From Dyadobacter sp. MSC1_007 (lineage in GTDB: Bacteria > Bacteroidota > Bacteroidia > Cytophagales > Spirosomataceae), in assembly GCF_023667495.1 (NCBI RefSeq), contig NZ_JAMOZL010000005.1:310001-374000 (forward strand): DNA of 64,000 nucleotides, in the 5' to 3' direction. Within the stretch, counting starts at the first letter, position 1. Every line of letters starts with the position of its first letter. Of the stretch, positions 8,878-16,891 are shown piece after piece. The notes below the pieces were generated by a model. The model saw nothing but the letters and a program-made list of their open reading frames with translations. It was not told the DNA's origin and did no database searches. The translations under genes and the position numbers were made by a program.

Positions 8878-11322
8878 CTAATTCTTGACGCGTTGTTCTT
8901 CACTGCCTGAGCCACCTACATTGCGTTTTTGCTTCCCCGATGTGCCTTTACTAAAATTGTAAGTGAAAGACGCTACCACTACCCGCGTATCAGCATCATT
9001 AAAATAGGATGCTTTTGCACTGGGAATATTGAGAATGCGGCCGTTGGGTTCCAATGAGCTGAAAATGTCACGTAGTGAAAGTTTGAAGACGCCTTTGTCT
9101 TTCATCACCTTCTTCTGCATGGCCGCATTCACGAGAAACATGTCGTCTTTATCAAACTGTGCGCTCTGGCTTCTTGTAATGTAAAACCCGCTTAGCTCGG
9201 CGCTCCACCCGTTTTTGAAGAGGAACTGGTTGTTTGGGCTAATATACCCGTAGGTTGAACCCGTTGTGCCGTCGGCGTTGCCTGGCATGCCGCGAAAGTT
9301 GTTGCGGATCAGTTCGGCGTAAAAATTACAGGTCCACCAATTGCCTGCTTTGAGTTGAGCAGACAGCGTAATGCCTCCCCAGATAAGCCGACTGATATTG
9401 CCTGTCCGGCTGATAAAAATGTTTCCGGCTTGCTCAATAACCTCGCCTTGCATATTGCGGGTGTAGTTGTAGAGGAACGATAGGTTGAATTTCCTTTTGT
9501 AATTCAGAGAAAGCTGGAATTTGTTGCCCAGTTCGGGTTTGAGGTAGGGATTACCTGCGAAGTAGGAAAACTTGTCGAGCAAAAACACAAAAGGATTAAG
9601 GTCCTGATAATAAGGCCGGCCGATCCTTCGTCCGTAGGAAAAATTCAGGCGTGTCTGATTGCTGTCGAGCTTGTAGCTGAGGTATAATGTGGGGAAAATG
9701 CTGGTATAATGCTTAGTGAACGATGAATCAGGCTTTACCGCATTGCCTAGCTGATGTCCGTACGCGTTGGTGTTTTCGGCTCTGAGACCCGTTTGCAAAG
9801 AAAGTTTGTCGATATCGCTGTTAAAATTCAAATAAACGGCATTGATGTTCTCTAAATACCGGAAGCGGTTGGTTTTATCATAATCGACGGAAACGGTTTC
9901 GCCGTCATGCAAAAAGTAATTAGCGGCATTATCAGTTCGCACAATACTGGTTTTCAGTCCGGTACCGATCTTTCCTTTCTTTAATGGATGTTCGTAATCC
10001 GTTTTGGCGGAATAAATATCAATAAACGACGGCAGGTTAGTCGTGATCTTTTCCTGTCTGATGAAATGCTCGTTACCGTCCAGGAAATCGTTCAGGAATG
10101 TCTGCTTTGCCCGGATGCGGTAGTTAATATAGTCAAGATCGAATGTAAGCAGACGTCCTGTGCTGTCATATTGATGGCTGAAATTAAGGTTAATACCACT
10201 TTGCCGGAAACGGTTGCGATCGCTGTTGTCGGCACGGATCAGCGAATCGACGTCCCCGGCGGCATCCCGGACCACGCTGCTGACGGGGCGCTGCTCCCTG
10301 GTGCGTGTGTAAGCGCTCGTGAAGACAAGTCCCCAGATGGTTTTTTCATTTACATAAAAATCGACACCCGTTTTCAGGTTAACGGTCCTGCTTTTGGGAT
10401 AGAAATAGGTAGTTTGATTGAATGACGAGCGTAATGCGTCGTTTTCATCATAATATCGTCGCTGAATATCCAGTCGGCGCCATTGGTCCTGACTATTAAA
10501 ACTCGCATTCGCAAAGAAATTGAGGCGGTTGCTCCGATAGCTGAGATTGGTACTTTCGTTGTGTCGCCAGTAACGCGACCTCGCCGGGCCGAGTGTAAGG
10601 CTTCCATTCAGGCCGCGGACCTTGTTTTTACGGGTTTTAATATTGATAATTCCCGCGCTCCCAGCTGCATCATAGCGCGCCGGCGGGTTGGTGATCAGCT
10701 CTATTTTCTCGACCGAATTGGCCGGAAGCGAACGCAGATAGGCGGCCAAAGCGGCCGGTGATAGGTAGGTAGGGCGGTTGTCGATCATTATCAGGACGCC
10801 GGATTGCCCGTTCAGACTAATACTACCTGCCTGATCGACCATGACGCCGGGGGATTTTTCCAACACTTCCAGCACATTGGCGCCCGCGTTCGAAATGAGC
10901 GCGTCGACGTTTAAAATTGTCCGGTCGACTTCATATTCCACGAAGTTTTTTTGCGCGGTAACTTTAACTTCATTGAGCCGGATCTCGGAGGCAGCCAATG
11001 TAATCGTTCCCAGATTGACATCCTTGCTGTTCGTGATTTCGAACTTGCCGCTGTTGAAGCGTTGTAAACCCATCATCGTGATAGACGCGAAGTAGCTTCC
11101 GTTTTTCAAGTCTGCTATGAGAAACGTGCCATCGCTGCTCGTAAGCGCAGTTTTGACTAGACTGGAATCGGTGGCGTTAAGTACCGAAACGATTGCGCCT
11201 TCAAGTGGTTTATCGTTTGAACTGACGACTTTTCCTTTCAGTTGGGCATGTGCAGTCCCAGACGCTGTCAGCATGGCAACAGCGATCCATAGGGTGAATT
11301 TCACCCGGTTGAAGGTTTTCAT
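8878..11322 (-). CDS. Outer-membrane beta-barrel receptor (TonB-dependent receptor-like)
   Basis: An 814-residue outer-membrane protein. A signal peptide (ending GTAHAQ) is followed by a carboxypeptidase-regulatory-like Ig domain (LKGKVVSSNDKPLEGAIVSV, residues about 28-110). A plug-like segment (NVLEVLEKSPGVMVD, SIEKIEL-type NSVEKIELITNPPARYDA) and a long barrel with aromatic beta-strands follow. This is the OMP_b-brl_3 class of Bacteroidota receptors, shorter than SusC proteins and without an associated SusD. It is the last gene of a run with the M56 peptidase (12 nt upstream) and the BlaI-like repressor, so its expression is probably controlled by them. The ligand is unknown. Confidence 0.85.
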   Translation of the reverse strand: MKTFNRVKFTLWIAVAMLTASGTAHAQLKGKVVSSNDKPLEGAIVSVLNATDSSLVKTALTSSDGTFLIADLKNGSYFASITMMGLQRFNSGKFEITNSKDVNLGTITLAASEIRLNEVKVTAQKNFVEYEVDRTILNVDALISNAGANVLEVLEKSPGVMVDQAGSISLNGQSGVLIMIDNRPTYLSPAALAAYLRSLPANSVEKIELITNPPARYDAAGSAGIINIKTRKNKVRGLNGSLTLGPARSRYWRHNESTNLSYRSNRLNFFANASFNSQDQWRRLDIQRRYYDENDALRSSFNQTTYFYPKSRTVNLKTGVDFYVNEKTIWGLVFTSAYTRTREQRPVSSVVRDAAGDVDSLIRADNSDRNRFRQSGINLNFSHQYDSTGRLLTFDLDYINYRIRAKQTFLNDFLDGNEHFIRQEKITTNLPSFIDIYSAKTDYEHPLKKGKIGTGLKTSIVRTDNAANYFLHDGETVSVDYDKTNRFRYLENINAVYLNFNSDIDKLSLQTGLRAENTNAYGHQLGNAVKPDSSFTKHYTSIFPTLYLSYKLDSNQTRLNFSYGRRIGRPYYQDLNPFVFLLDKFSYFAGNPYLKPELGNKFQLSLNYKRKFNLSFLYNYTRNMQGEVIEQAGNIFISRTGNISRLIWGGITLSAQLKAGNWWTCNFYAELIRNNFRGMPGNADGTTGSTYGYISPNNQFLFKNGWSAELSGFYITRSQSAQFDKDDMFLVNAAMQKKVMKDKGVFKLSLRDIFSSLEPNGRILNIPSAKASYFNDADTRVVVASFTYNFSKGTSGKQKRNVGGSGSEEQRVKN

Positions 11323-11334
11323 GAATGTAATTAA

Positions 11335-12954
11335 TTACTTATGTCTTCCGTAGGTAAAATCGATAGTGTCTGTTGGACTTTTCAATACCGCGTCGAGTAC
11401 GCCCTGGTGAACCGCCAGGGGTTGCTTTACTCCGTTGATAATCAGTTCCTGATTGGTGATTTTAAACTCGATATTGTTTCTGGAAATGGCTATTCCCTGC
11501 CGTTCGATCTCGTTCAGGATTGTCTCTGTAAAGGCCAGGGGTTTTGTCCGTAGTGGTCTGGGGTCGTACAATGGCTGATATGTCTGCAGTGGCTGCATTT
11601 TGTAAGTCTGTACATATGTTTGCCTTAATACAGGAACCAGCCGACCATTGCCCGAAGAATCCATATATACGGGTGCGGTGGCCTGATAAAGCGGTGACAA
11701 CTGCGTCTGTAAAGGCTGTAAAGTGTCAGGGGATGTCAAATCAGGATCGCTGACGTGAGAGACTGGTTTTTCCTTAATTGGCTGGTTGTCAGTATTTGGT
11801 GTGGCTGGATTTGTAATAGAAGCCTCCGAAGAAGTCCCGGTTTTTAATGGTGTAGGCTTGATTTTTCCGTTATCAGGCCGCATAGACGTCTGGCCCGTCT
11901 TTTTCGGTTGTGCTCGCTGCGTGCGGGATTGCGCATATATGATTGAAAACGTAAAGAATGCAAGCATTGCGACCAATAATACGGTTTTCTCGGCAACGCC
12001 CAACGTGGAATTGGAACGTGATGCGATTCTTTTAACGCGTTGCACCAAACCGGTCTTGCTGGCGAACGCTAGTTGATATACGTTTTCTGTCAGCTGGTAT
12101 TCCCGGAAAGATAGCAGCGCCTGGATGTAAATTGTTTTATTGCCCGAATAACTCAAAGCCATATCATCGCAGCAGTTTTCACGCTCTTCGCGGATCAGTT
12201 TTGAAATCCAAAGGAGGCCCGGGTTGAAGAAAAAGAGCAGCTCTGTGATCCGCTGTAACAAATTGACAAAGAAATCGAGGCGGCGGATGTGCGCGAGCTC
12301 ATGTAGCAATATCATTTCGATCTGCTCGGCTGGAATGGAGGTGATCACGCCCAATGGCACTAGTATAACCGGCTTGAAGTGCCCCAGCACGGTAGGAACC
12401 TTCACCAATCCGGATTGAAATACCCTTACGGTCCTGTCAATTCCCATCGCATGGGCAAATGCGGCAACGCGCTGTTCCCAATGCTGTCCGATGCTGTAAA
12501 TCTGTCGGGTTTTCAGCTGGTACATGCGATAAAGATCAAGTGCCAGCCCACTGATTTTGACGGTTACAATGATAAGCCACAGTAATGTAATGATGTAGAG
12601 GTTCCTGTTGAGGAAACTGGTGATGATGGTTATCGGGCCGGGCCGGTTAGGGACTTGTACCGCTACAATTGCTTCATTTTGAAGGCTCGTGGCGGATAAA
12701 TCACGGACGAGCGTGGGAACTATCGGTTCGGTCGGGCTGGACAGGAAGAATACGAGACCGGTGGCAACGACAAATAGGACCAACAGTCCGGCGAGCAGGT
12801 TATACCGGATTTCCGGCTTACTGCGACGCGTCAGCATGACGACGACAGCGGCGAGGAGCGCTGCAATCGCACCGATCCAAACTGAATGGCAAAGTGCCGT
12901 TCCGATCTTTTGAACGAGAACGGCCGTGGTTTCGGAATGGAGAAAATCGTTCAT
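11335..12954 (-). CDS. M56 (BlaR1/MecR1-like) membrane zinc metallopeptidase
   Basis: A 539-residue inner-membrane sensor protease. Several N-terminal transmembrane helices (for example AALLAAVVVML and LVLFVVATGLVFFL) precede the zinc-binding HELAHIRRLD motif (His218, Glu219, His222). One more helix follows (VLLVAMLAFFTFSIIYA). In the family this protease responds to an envelope signal and causes inactivation of a BlaI-type repressor. The C-terminal half is a Pro/Thr/Gln-rich extracytoplasmic tail ending in a small folded segment. The penicillin-binding sensor domain of true BlaR1 is not visible, so the signal is probably not a beta-lactam. It sits between the BlaI-like repressor (12 nt) and the outer-membrane receptor (12 nt) in one operon. 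Confidence 0.88.
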   Translation of the reverse strand: MNDFLHSETTAVLVQKIGTALCHSVWIGAIAALLAAVVVMLTRRSKPEIRYNLLAGLLVLFVVATGLVFFLSSPTEPIVPTLVRDLSATSLQNEAIVAVQVPNRPGPITIITSFLNRNLYIITLLWLIIVTVKISGLALDLYRMYQLKTRQIYSIGQHWEQRVAAFAHAMGIDRTVRVFQSGLVKVPTVLGHFKPVILVPLGVITSIPAEQIEMILLHELAHIRRLDFFVNLLQRITELLFFFNPGLLWISKLIREERENCCDDMALSYSGNKTIYIQALLSFREYQLTENVYQLAFASKTGLVQRVKRIASRSNSTLGVAEKTVLLVAMLAFFTFSIIYAQSRTQRAQPKKTGQTSMRPDNGKIKPTPLKTGTSSEASITNPATPNTDNQPIKEKPVSHVSDPDLTSPDTLQPLQTQLSPLYQATAPVYMDSSGNGRLVPVLRQTYVQTYKMQPLQTYQPLYDPRPLRTKPLAFTETILNEIERQGIAISRNNIEFKITNQELIINGVKQPLAVHQGVLDAVLKSPTDTIDFTYGRHK

Positions 12955-12966
12955 GGCTGGTATGAT

Positions 12967-13353
12967 TTAGGAATTCTCTTTGTTCAACTGGTCCAGAACG
13001 GCGCGGATTTCATCCAGTTCCGCCCGGGAAGCTTTCTTATTATCGAGCAATTGCATGACCAGGTTACTCGCCGACCCGCCATAGAGATGGTCCACGAAGC
13101 GGTCGAGAAGGAGGCCCTTGGTTTTCTTTTCTTCTTCGACGGCCTCATAAACGTGTTTCATGCTGCTTTCGTCGCGGCGGAGCATGCCTTTTTCAGCCAT
13201 TAATTGCATTTGTTTAAGGGTAGTGGTGTAGTTCACTTCCTTAAATGTATTCAGCTGATCGTGCACAAAGCGGACAGTCGACGGGCCATTTTTCCAGAGT
13301 ATCGTAAGAATGTCGAGTTCTGCTTTCGTAGGCTCGTTTTTTTCGCTGTTCAT
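12967..13353 (-). CDS. BlaI/MecI-family transcriptional repressor
   Basis: A 128-residue winged-helix repressor. The characteristic TKAELDILTILWKNGPSTV and YTTTLKQMQLMAEKGML segments form the DNA-binding domain. The C-terminal helices (LVMQLLDNKKASRAELDEI) form the dimerisation region. The start at 13353 (MNSEKNEPTK) fits family length better than the ATG seven codons upstream. It heads the operon repressor / M56 protease / outer-membrane receptor. A perfect dyad lies at 13382-13399, about 30 bp upstream of the start, and is the likely autoregulatory operator. Confidence 0.92.
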   Translation of the reverse strand: MNSEKNEPTKAELDILTILWKNGPSTVRFVHDQLNTFKEVNYTTTLKQMQLMAEKGMLRRDESSMKHVYEAVEEEKKTKGLLLDRFVDHLYGGSASNLVMQLLDNKKASRAELDEIRAVLDQLNKENS

Positions 13354-13381
13354 GGCAATGAAAATTAAGTACACTTCAAAG

Positions 13382-13402
13382 GTACGATTAAAATCGTACG
13401 AT
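13382..13402. promoter_or_regulatory. Palindromic operator upstream of the BlaI-like gene
   Basis: GTACGATTAAAATCGTAC at 13382-13399 is a perfect 8-bp inverted repeat with a 2-nt spacer. The next bases create a second, overlapping palindrome, ATCGTACGAT (13393-13402). It lies directly upstream of the repressor start at 13353 and has the TAC...GTA half-site ends seen in BlaI/MecI operators. Binding is inferred. Confidence 0.72.
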
Positions 13403-13511
13403 GCAAATGCTAAGGTTTAAATTTTCATTTTGATGCGGCGGGCATAAAATTTGAGTATTATGAATAAAGCAAGCCCGAGGGCCTTCTTTTACTTATTAAA
13501 ATTCAATTGTG

Positions 13512-13739
13512 ATGAAAAATAGAAAGCTGCCGGAAGATCAGACATTGGTCCTGTTTACTGACATCAATGGCATTCCCAGGGAAGGGATCTATAAGAAAGC
13601 CTCGAAGGCGTTTATTGAGGCAATCGGGGATGAAGGGCCGGAGGATACCGGAAATATTTATCCGGAAGAAGACATTGTATCCTGGGAATATCTTGAAAAA
13701 AAGGATAAGCCCAACCCCGACATTATGGTGATCCTTTAA
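13512..13739 (+). CDS. Small acidic hypothetical protein
   Basis: A 75-residue acidic, soluble protein (MKNRKLPEDQ..., ending PDIMVIL) without signal peptide or membrane segment. The ATG at 13512 is preferred to the GTG just before it. No family was recognised. The stop codon overlaps the stop of the convergent gene 13736-14137. Good codon structure and a clear intergenic start region support a real gene. Confidence 0.6.
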   Translation: MKNRKLPEDQTLVLFTDINGIPREGIYKKASKAFIEAIGDEGPEDTGNIYPEEDIVSWEYLEKKDKPNPDIMVIL

Positions 13740-14137
13740 GCAGAGAGCACTTCGCTTGTTTGAGCGGATCTTGCCGGGAAGTCGCCGACTTGCTTTCTGG
13801 TAATGATTGCCGCCCCACGATTAGCGGGATCGATATCGATCGTGATAATTTTGCCAACGCCCAGTTCCCGGTATTCAGGGTAGGTGGCCTCGTAACTGAA
13901 CTCAGTAACGATTGGTTTTTCGGCTAGAAGCTGGACCCGCAAACGTACATTCTCGGGGCTCAGCATTGTAGGCCTTTGCGGTTTGATGCCCAGGATCACG
14001 GCTTCGTATTCACGGCCGTTGCGCAGAATGCGTTTAAGTTTTCGATATTCTGAGAAAAAAAGCCATTCCAGACAAAGCGAAGCAAATCCGGCGATCAGTA
14101 TAGTGGATGCAATGGCATTGATTACAAGTGTGTCCAT
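13736..14137 (-). CDS. Small membrane-anchored hypothetical protein
   Basis: A 133-residue protein with one N-terminal transmembrane helix (AIASTILIAGFASLCLEWLF) followed by a small beta-rich domain (YEAVILGIKPQRP, RVQLLAEKPIVTEFSYEA, VGKIITIDIDPANRGAAII). The layout resembles DUF3592-type membrane proteins, but this is a weak resemblance. It lies tail to tail with the small acidic gene on its right-hand end in the transcription sense. Confidence 0.6.
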   Translation of the reverse strand: MDTLVINAIASTILIAGFASLCLEWLFFSEYRKLKRILRNGREYEAVILGIKPQRPTMLSPENVRLRVQLLAEKPIVTEFSYEATYPEYRELGVGKIITIDIDPANRGAAIITRKQVGDFPARSAQTSEVLSA

Positions 14138-14244
14138 GAGGCGACGGGTTCAAGATTGAAGTCCGAAGTTGGCTTCTGAACACGAAATCGCCAAGGAAGA
14201 ATGAGTGAACGGCTACGATGAAGTATTTTGGGGCATCTGGCTGA

Positions 14245-14748
14245 TCAACAAGTAAACTCCGTCTCAACCTGCGCTCCTTTGACCAACGTTTGATAGACGA
14301 CGCAATACCTTTCTGTCAGTTTTGCGATGGTCTGCATTTGTTCTTCGCTAGCATTCGATTGAAGAGAAAACGAAAGGCGGATTGTTTTAAAGCCTACGGC
14401 AGCCTCTTTTGAAACGCCTAATGTCCCACGAAAATCCAGGTCGCCCTCTGCCTTAACTGTGCCACCGGTAATGTCGACACCAATCGCCGTTGACACTGCC
14501 CGGAGCGTAACACCAGCGCATGCCACCAGGGCTTCTAAAAGCATATCCCCTGAACAGGCCAGCATGCCATCCCCGCCTGTTGCCGGATGAAGTCCCGCTT
14601 CTATCAGGGCTTTGCCAGTTTCAACTTTGCAGGAAATGCCTTGTCCGATTTCACCCTGCGCTTTCAGCGTTATCATCGCGGATTCGGGTCGTTCCCGGTA
14701 TTGCTCTTTGAGAGGAGCTTGTAGGTTTTTGAGTTCTTCCGCATTCAT
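14245..14748 (-). CDS. OsmC/Ohr-like family protein
   Basis: A protein of the OsmC fold, which includes thiol-dependent peroxide reductases acting on organic hydroperoxides. The two conserved cysteines are present: one in LLEALVACAGVTLRAV and one in ERYCVVYQTL. The motif around the first (GGDGMLACSGDMLLEAL) and the C-terminal KGAQVETEF are typical of the non-Ohr OsmC subgroup. The start at 14748 (MNAEELKNLQ) is preferred to an ATG 14 codons upstream. It is transcribed alone. Confidence 0.85.
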   Translation of the reverse strand: MNAEELKNLQAPLKEQYRERPESAMITLKAQGEIGQGISCKVETGKALIEAGLHPATGGDGMLACSGDMLLEALVACAGVTLRAVSTAIGVDITGGTVKAEGDLDFRGTLGVSKEAAVGFKTIRLSFSLQSNASEEQMQTIAKLTERYCVVYQTLVKGAQVETEFTC

Positions 14749-14920
14749 TTGTTCAGACCGGTTATGCTGGATGATAGTAAATATCAGCATTTAAATCACA
14801 TCAAACCAGATATTCGAATACAGTTCTTAAGTATAGAACAGGCGCTGAAAATGTTTAAATATGTAACTATTATAATACAAATGCAGCAGCTGCGTTGAAT
14901 GAAATGTGAACCTAAAATCT

Positions 14921-15661
14921 ATGAAAAAAAACTACGCATTTCACCTTCCGTTTTCTTTAAATGCAGTCGTTGCATGGCTAATGCTTGTCTTACTTCTTGC
15001 ATCCTGCGAAACTAATAACACAGAGCCGGCGGACCCTTATTCCTATTATCCAATGAAAGTAGGGAGTTACCGGATATACGAGGTAAGCGAGGACGTATAC
15101 AGCGCAGGGAACCAGACGCCTGTCACGTCTGTGTGGTATGAGAAAGAACAGGTTAAACGCATTAAAAAAGATTCAGCTGGCCGAAAGGAATATATTATTT
15201 CGGTATCGACCCGATCCAAGCCAACAGAATACTGGGAGAAAAAGAAAGAATATCTCGCTACGATTTATCCAGACAAAGTCACTATCCATGCGGACAATGA
15301 GATCCTTAATCCACTGGTTTTTCCATATGGCGACAATGTTAAATGGGATGGTTTCCGGTATTTCAATATAAACAATAATGATCCGCGCGCAGGATATTTG
15401 TTTCATTATGAAGTAATGGACAGTCCTTTTGAGCTGGATACGCTTCATTTTAAAAGAACGCTTAAAGTTTCGGAAAGGGCTGACACTACCGGCCCGGTTC
15501 TTTACAGGTTAGGCTATAAACATTACGCGACAGGCGTCGGCCTGGTACTCGATAACCAGACCGACTACGATTATTTGCAAAAAGACGGTGAATTGGTGGG
15601 ATATAAGGTTATCGGTTCCGGCAGGCGCCGGATCAGGAAGATTATTGAGTATGGAGAGTAG
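14921..15661 (+). CDS. Hypothetical lipoprotein
   Basis: A 246-residue protein with a lipoprotein signal (MLVLLLASC, Cys about residue 29). The start at 14921 (MKKNYAFHL) gives a normal signal sequence; an ATG five codons upstream is possible. The mature part has YYPMKVGSYRIYEV near the start, a pattern frequent in Bacteroidota lipoproteins of unknown role, followed by beta-rich sequence. It is expected at the outer membrane or periplasmic face. The 3' end faces the HTH antitoxin gene. Confidence 0.75.
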   Translation: MKKNYAFHLPFSLNAVVAWLMLVLLLASCETNNTEPADPYSYYPMKVGSYRIYEVSEDVYSAGNQTPVTSVWYEKEQVKRIKKDSAGRKEYIISVSTRSKPTEYWEKKKEYLATIYPDKVTIHADNEILNPLVFPYGDNVKWDGFRYFNINNNDPRAGYLFHYEVMDSPFELDTLHFKRTLKVSERADTTGPVLYRLGYKHYATGVGLVLDNQTDYDYLQKDGELVGYKVIGSGRRRIRKIIEYGE

Positions 15662-15671
15662 GGGGGAGGGG

Positions 15672-16115
15672 TCACTGCCTTCCAGTCGACATTTCAATAT
15701 TCTGGAAAGGTGGTCTTTTTGAATCTAATTTTCTCAGATTATTGATCTGTGAACCGTTATCCGAATTCGCATCATTAGATATTTTAGTCGAGCGTACTTC
15801 AAAAGAAAGGCCAAGAATTCTGCCCATTAAGATTAATGTTTCCAGGTTGGGTAGTTTGTCTCCGCGAAATAGTTGCGTTAGCCAGCTCGCGGATGTGCCC
15901 ATGGCTGCCGCGAGAGCCTTCCTTGTCATATTTTGCTGCTTCATTTCTGAGCTGACGATTTCTAGAAATCGTGCTGCCAGTATCAAGGCGTCGAGTTTGT
16001 TCTTTTCTTCCGGAGAAGACGAAAACAGATCGGCATATTCGTCTGCCACTTCGAGATTTTTCATAATACTGTCAAGGTCTAAAGTAAGAGCCTTCAATGT
16101 AAGGCCGAGTGCCAT
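15672..16115 (-). CDS. XRE-family HTH protein, probable antitoxin
   Basis: A 147-residue protein with a Cro/C1-type helix-turn-helix at about residues 58-105 (RKALAAAMGTSASWLTQLFR, LPNLETLILMGRILGLSFEV). The N-terminal extension and the tail of about 40 residues are not recognised. The gene begins 37 nt behind a RelE/HigB-like gene on the same strand. Toxin-first order with an XRE-type antitoxin is the HigBA layout. It should neutralise the toxin and repress the pair's promoter. An alternative start is the ATG at 16064. Confidence 0.78.
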   Translation of the reverse strand: MALGLTLKALTLDLDSIMKNLEVADEYADLFSSSPEEKNKLDALILAARFLEIVSSEMKQQNMTRKALAAAMGTSASWLTQLFRGDKLPNLETLILMGRILGLSFEVRSTKISNDANSDNGSQINNLRKLDSKRPPFQNIEMSTGRQ

Positions 16116-16152
16116 TGGACTTGACCTTAAAGTGGGCTAAGTTGAAAAGACG

Positions 16153-16557
16153 TTATTTTAAAGTCGGGAGGTATTCATAGCTGCCAATAGCATTAATCCT
16201 GGCGATTTCTCTGGCCGAGTTCTTCTGCGTTTTTTTCTTTTCGTGTAGAATTCCCATAATAACTACATAACAACCTAGATCTGAGCGAACCTCTTTACAA
16301 TAAATCCTGTCGTTGCTGCCATTTTTAAAGAATTTCATGGCTGTTACATCCTTACATTTATCATTTATATCCTCCTTGTCGTAAACCTCTGTATTCCTGA
16401 TATTTTCAAGTATGAGGCCGATAATGTACTCGAATTTTTTCCTGTGTTTCTCGGAACGTCTCAGATATTCTAAAATTTCCTTTTTGTTTTCAACGTCTAT
16501 AAAGATCGCCCGAGTCCTATCCTTCGATACTTTGATTTGTTCGCAGTTTCTTGGCAC
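16153..16557 (-). CDS. RelE/HigB-like toxin (putative)
   Basis: A 134-residue basic protein. The C-terminal half carries features of the phage-derived Gp49-like/HigB group of mRNA interferases: AMKFFKNGSNDRIYCKEV followed by YVVIMGILHEKKKTQKNSAR and an EIARINAI helix, which match the strand-strand-KKTxKTP-helix pattern of the family. The longest frame starts at GTG (16557); no ATG gives a full-length product. It is the first gene of a two-gene unit with the XRE protein. The family call comes from pattern memory and is moderate. Confidence 0.62.
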   Translation of the reverse strand: MPRNCEQIKVSKDRTRAIFIDVENKKEILEYLRRSEKHRKKFEYIIGLILENIRNTEVYDKEDINDKCKDVTAMKFFKNGSNDRIYCKEVRSDLGCYVVIMGILHEKKKTQKNSAREIARINAIGSYEYLPTLK

Positions 16558-16891
16558 GTAAAATTAAGCTATTGGTTAATATATGCGACAAAAAATTAGA
16601 AAATTTTAGCAGAAGATTCCCGCAATTCGAGCCAGGCATTTGTGAAGCGCTGGACGTTCGAGAGAGCTTTTCTGCGATCATGACAGCCCCCAGAGTTGTA
16701 TTGTGGTAAAATTAGGACAAAAAATAACGCTTAACTCTCGCTCTTGTAACCGACAAATAATCGAAGTATAACCTTAAAAAAATGGGTCTTTAATGCGCTG
16801 CCCGCCGAAACAACAATGCTGATCCGGCGAACAATGCGGCGAAGACTTCGTGAAGGGTAAACACCGTCGCAATGGACAGACCGACGGCGGA
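16558..16891. other. 334-bp intergenic region without a recognisable gene
   Basis: This stretch lies between the GTG of the HigB-like gene and the stop of the serine hydrolase. It should contain the promoter of the toxin-antitoxin pair near its left end. No convincing hairpin, repeat or short coding frame was seen. Confidence 0.5.
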
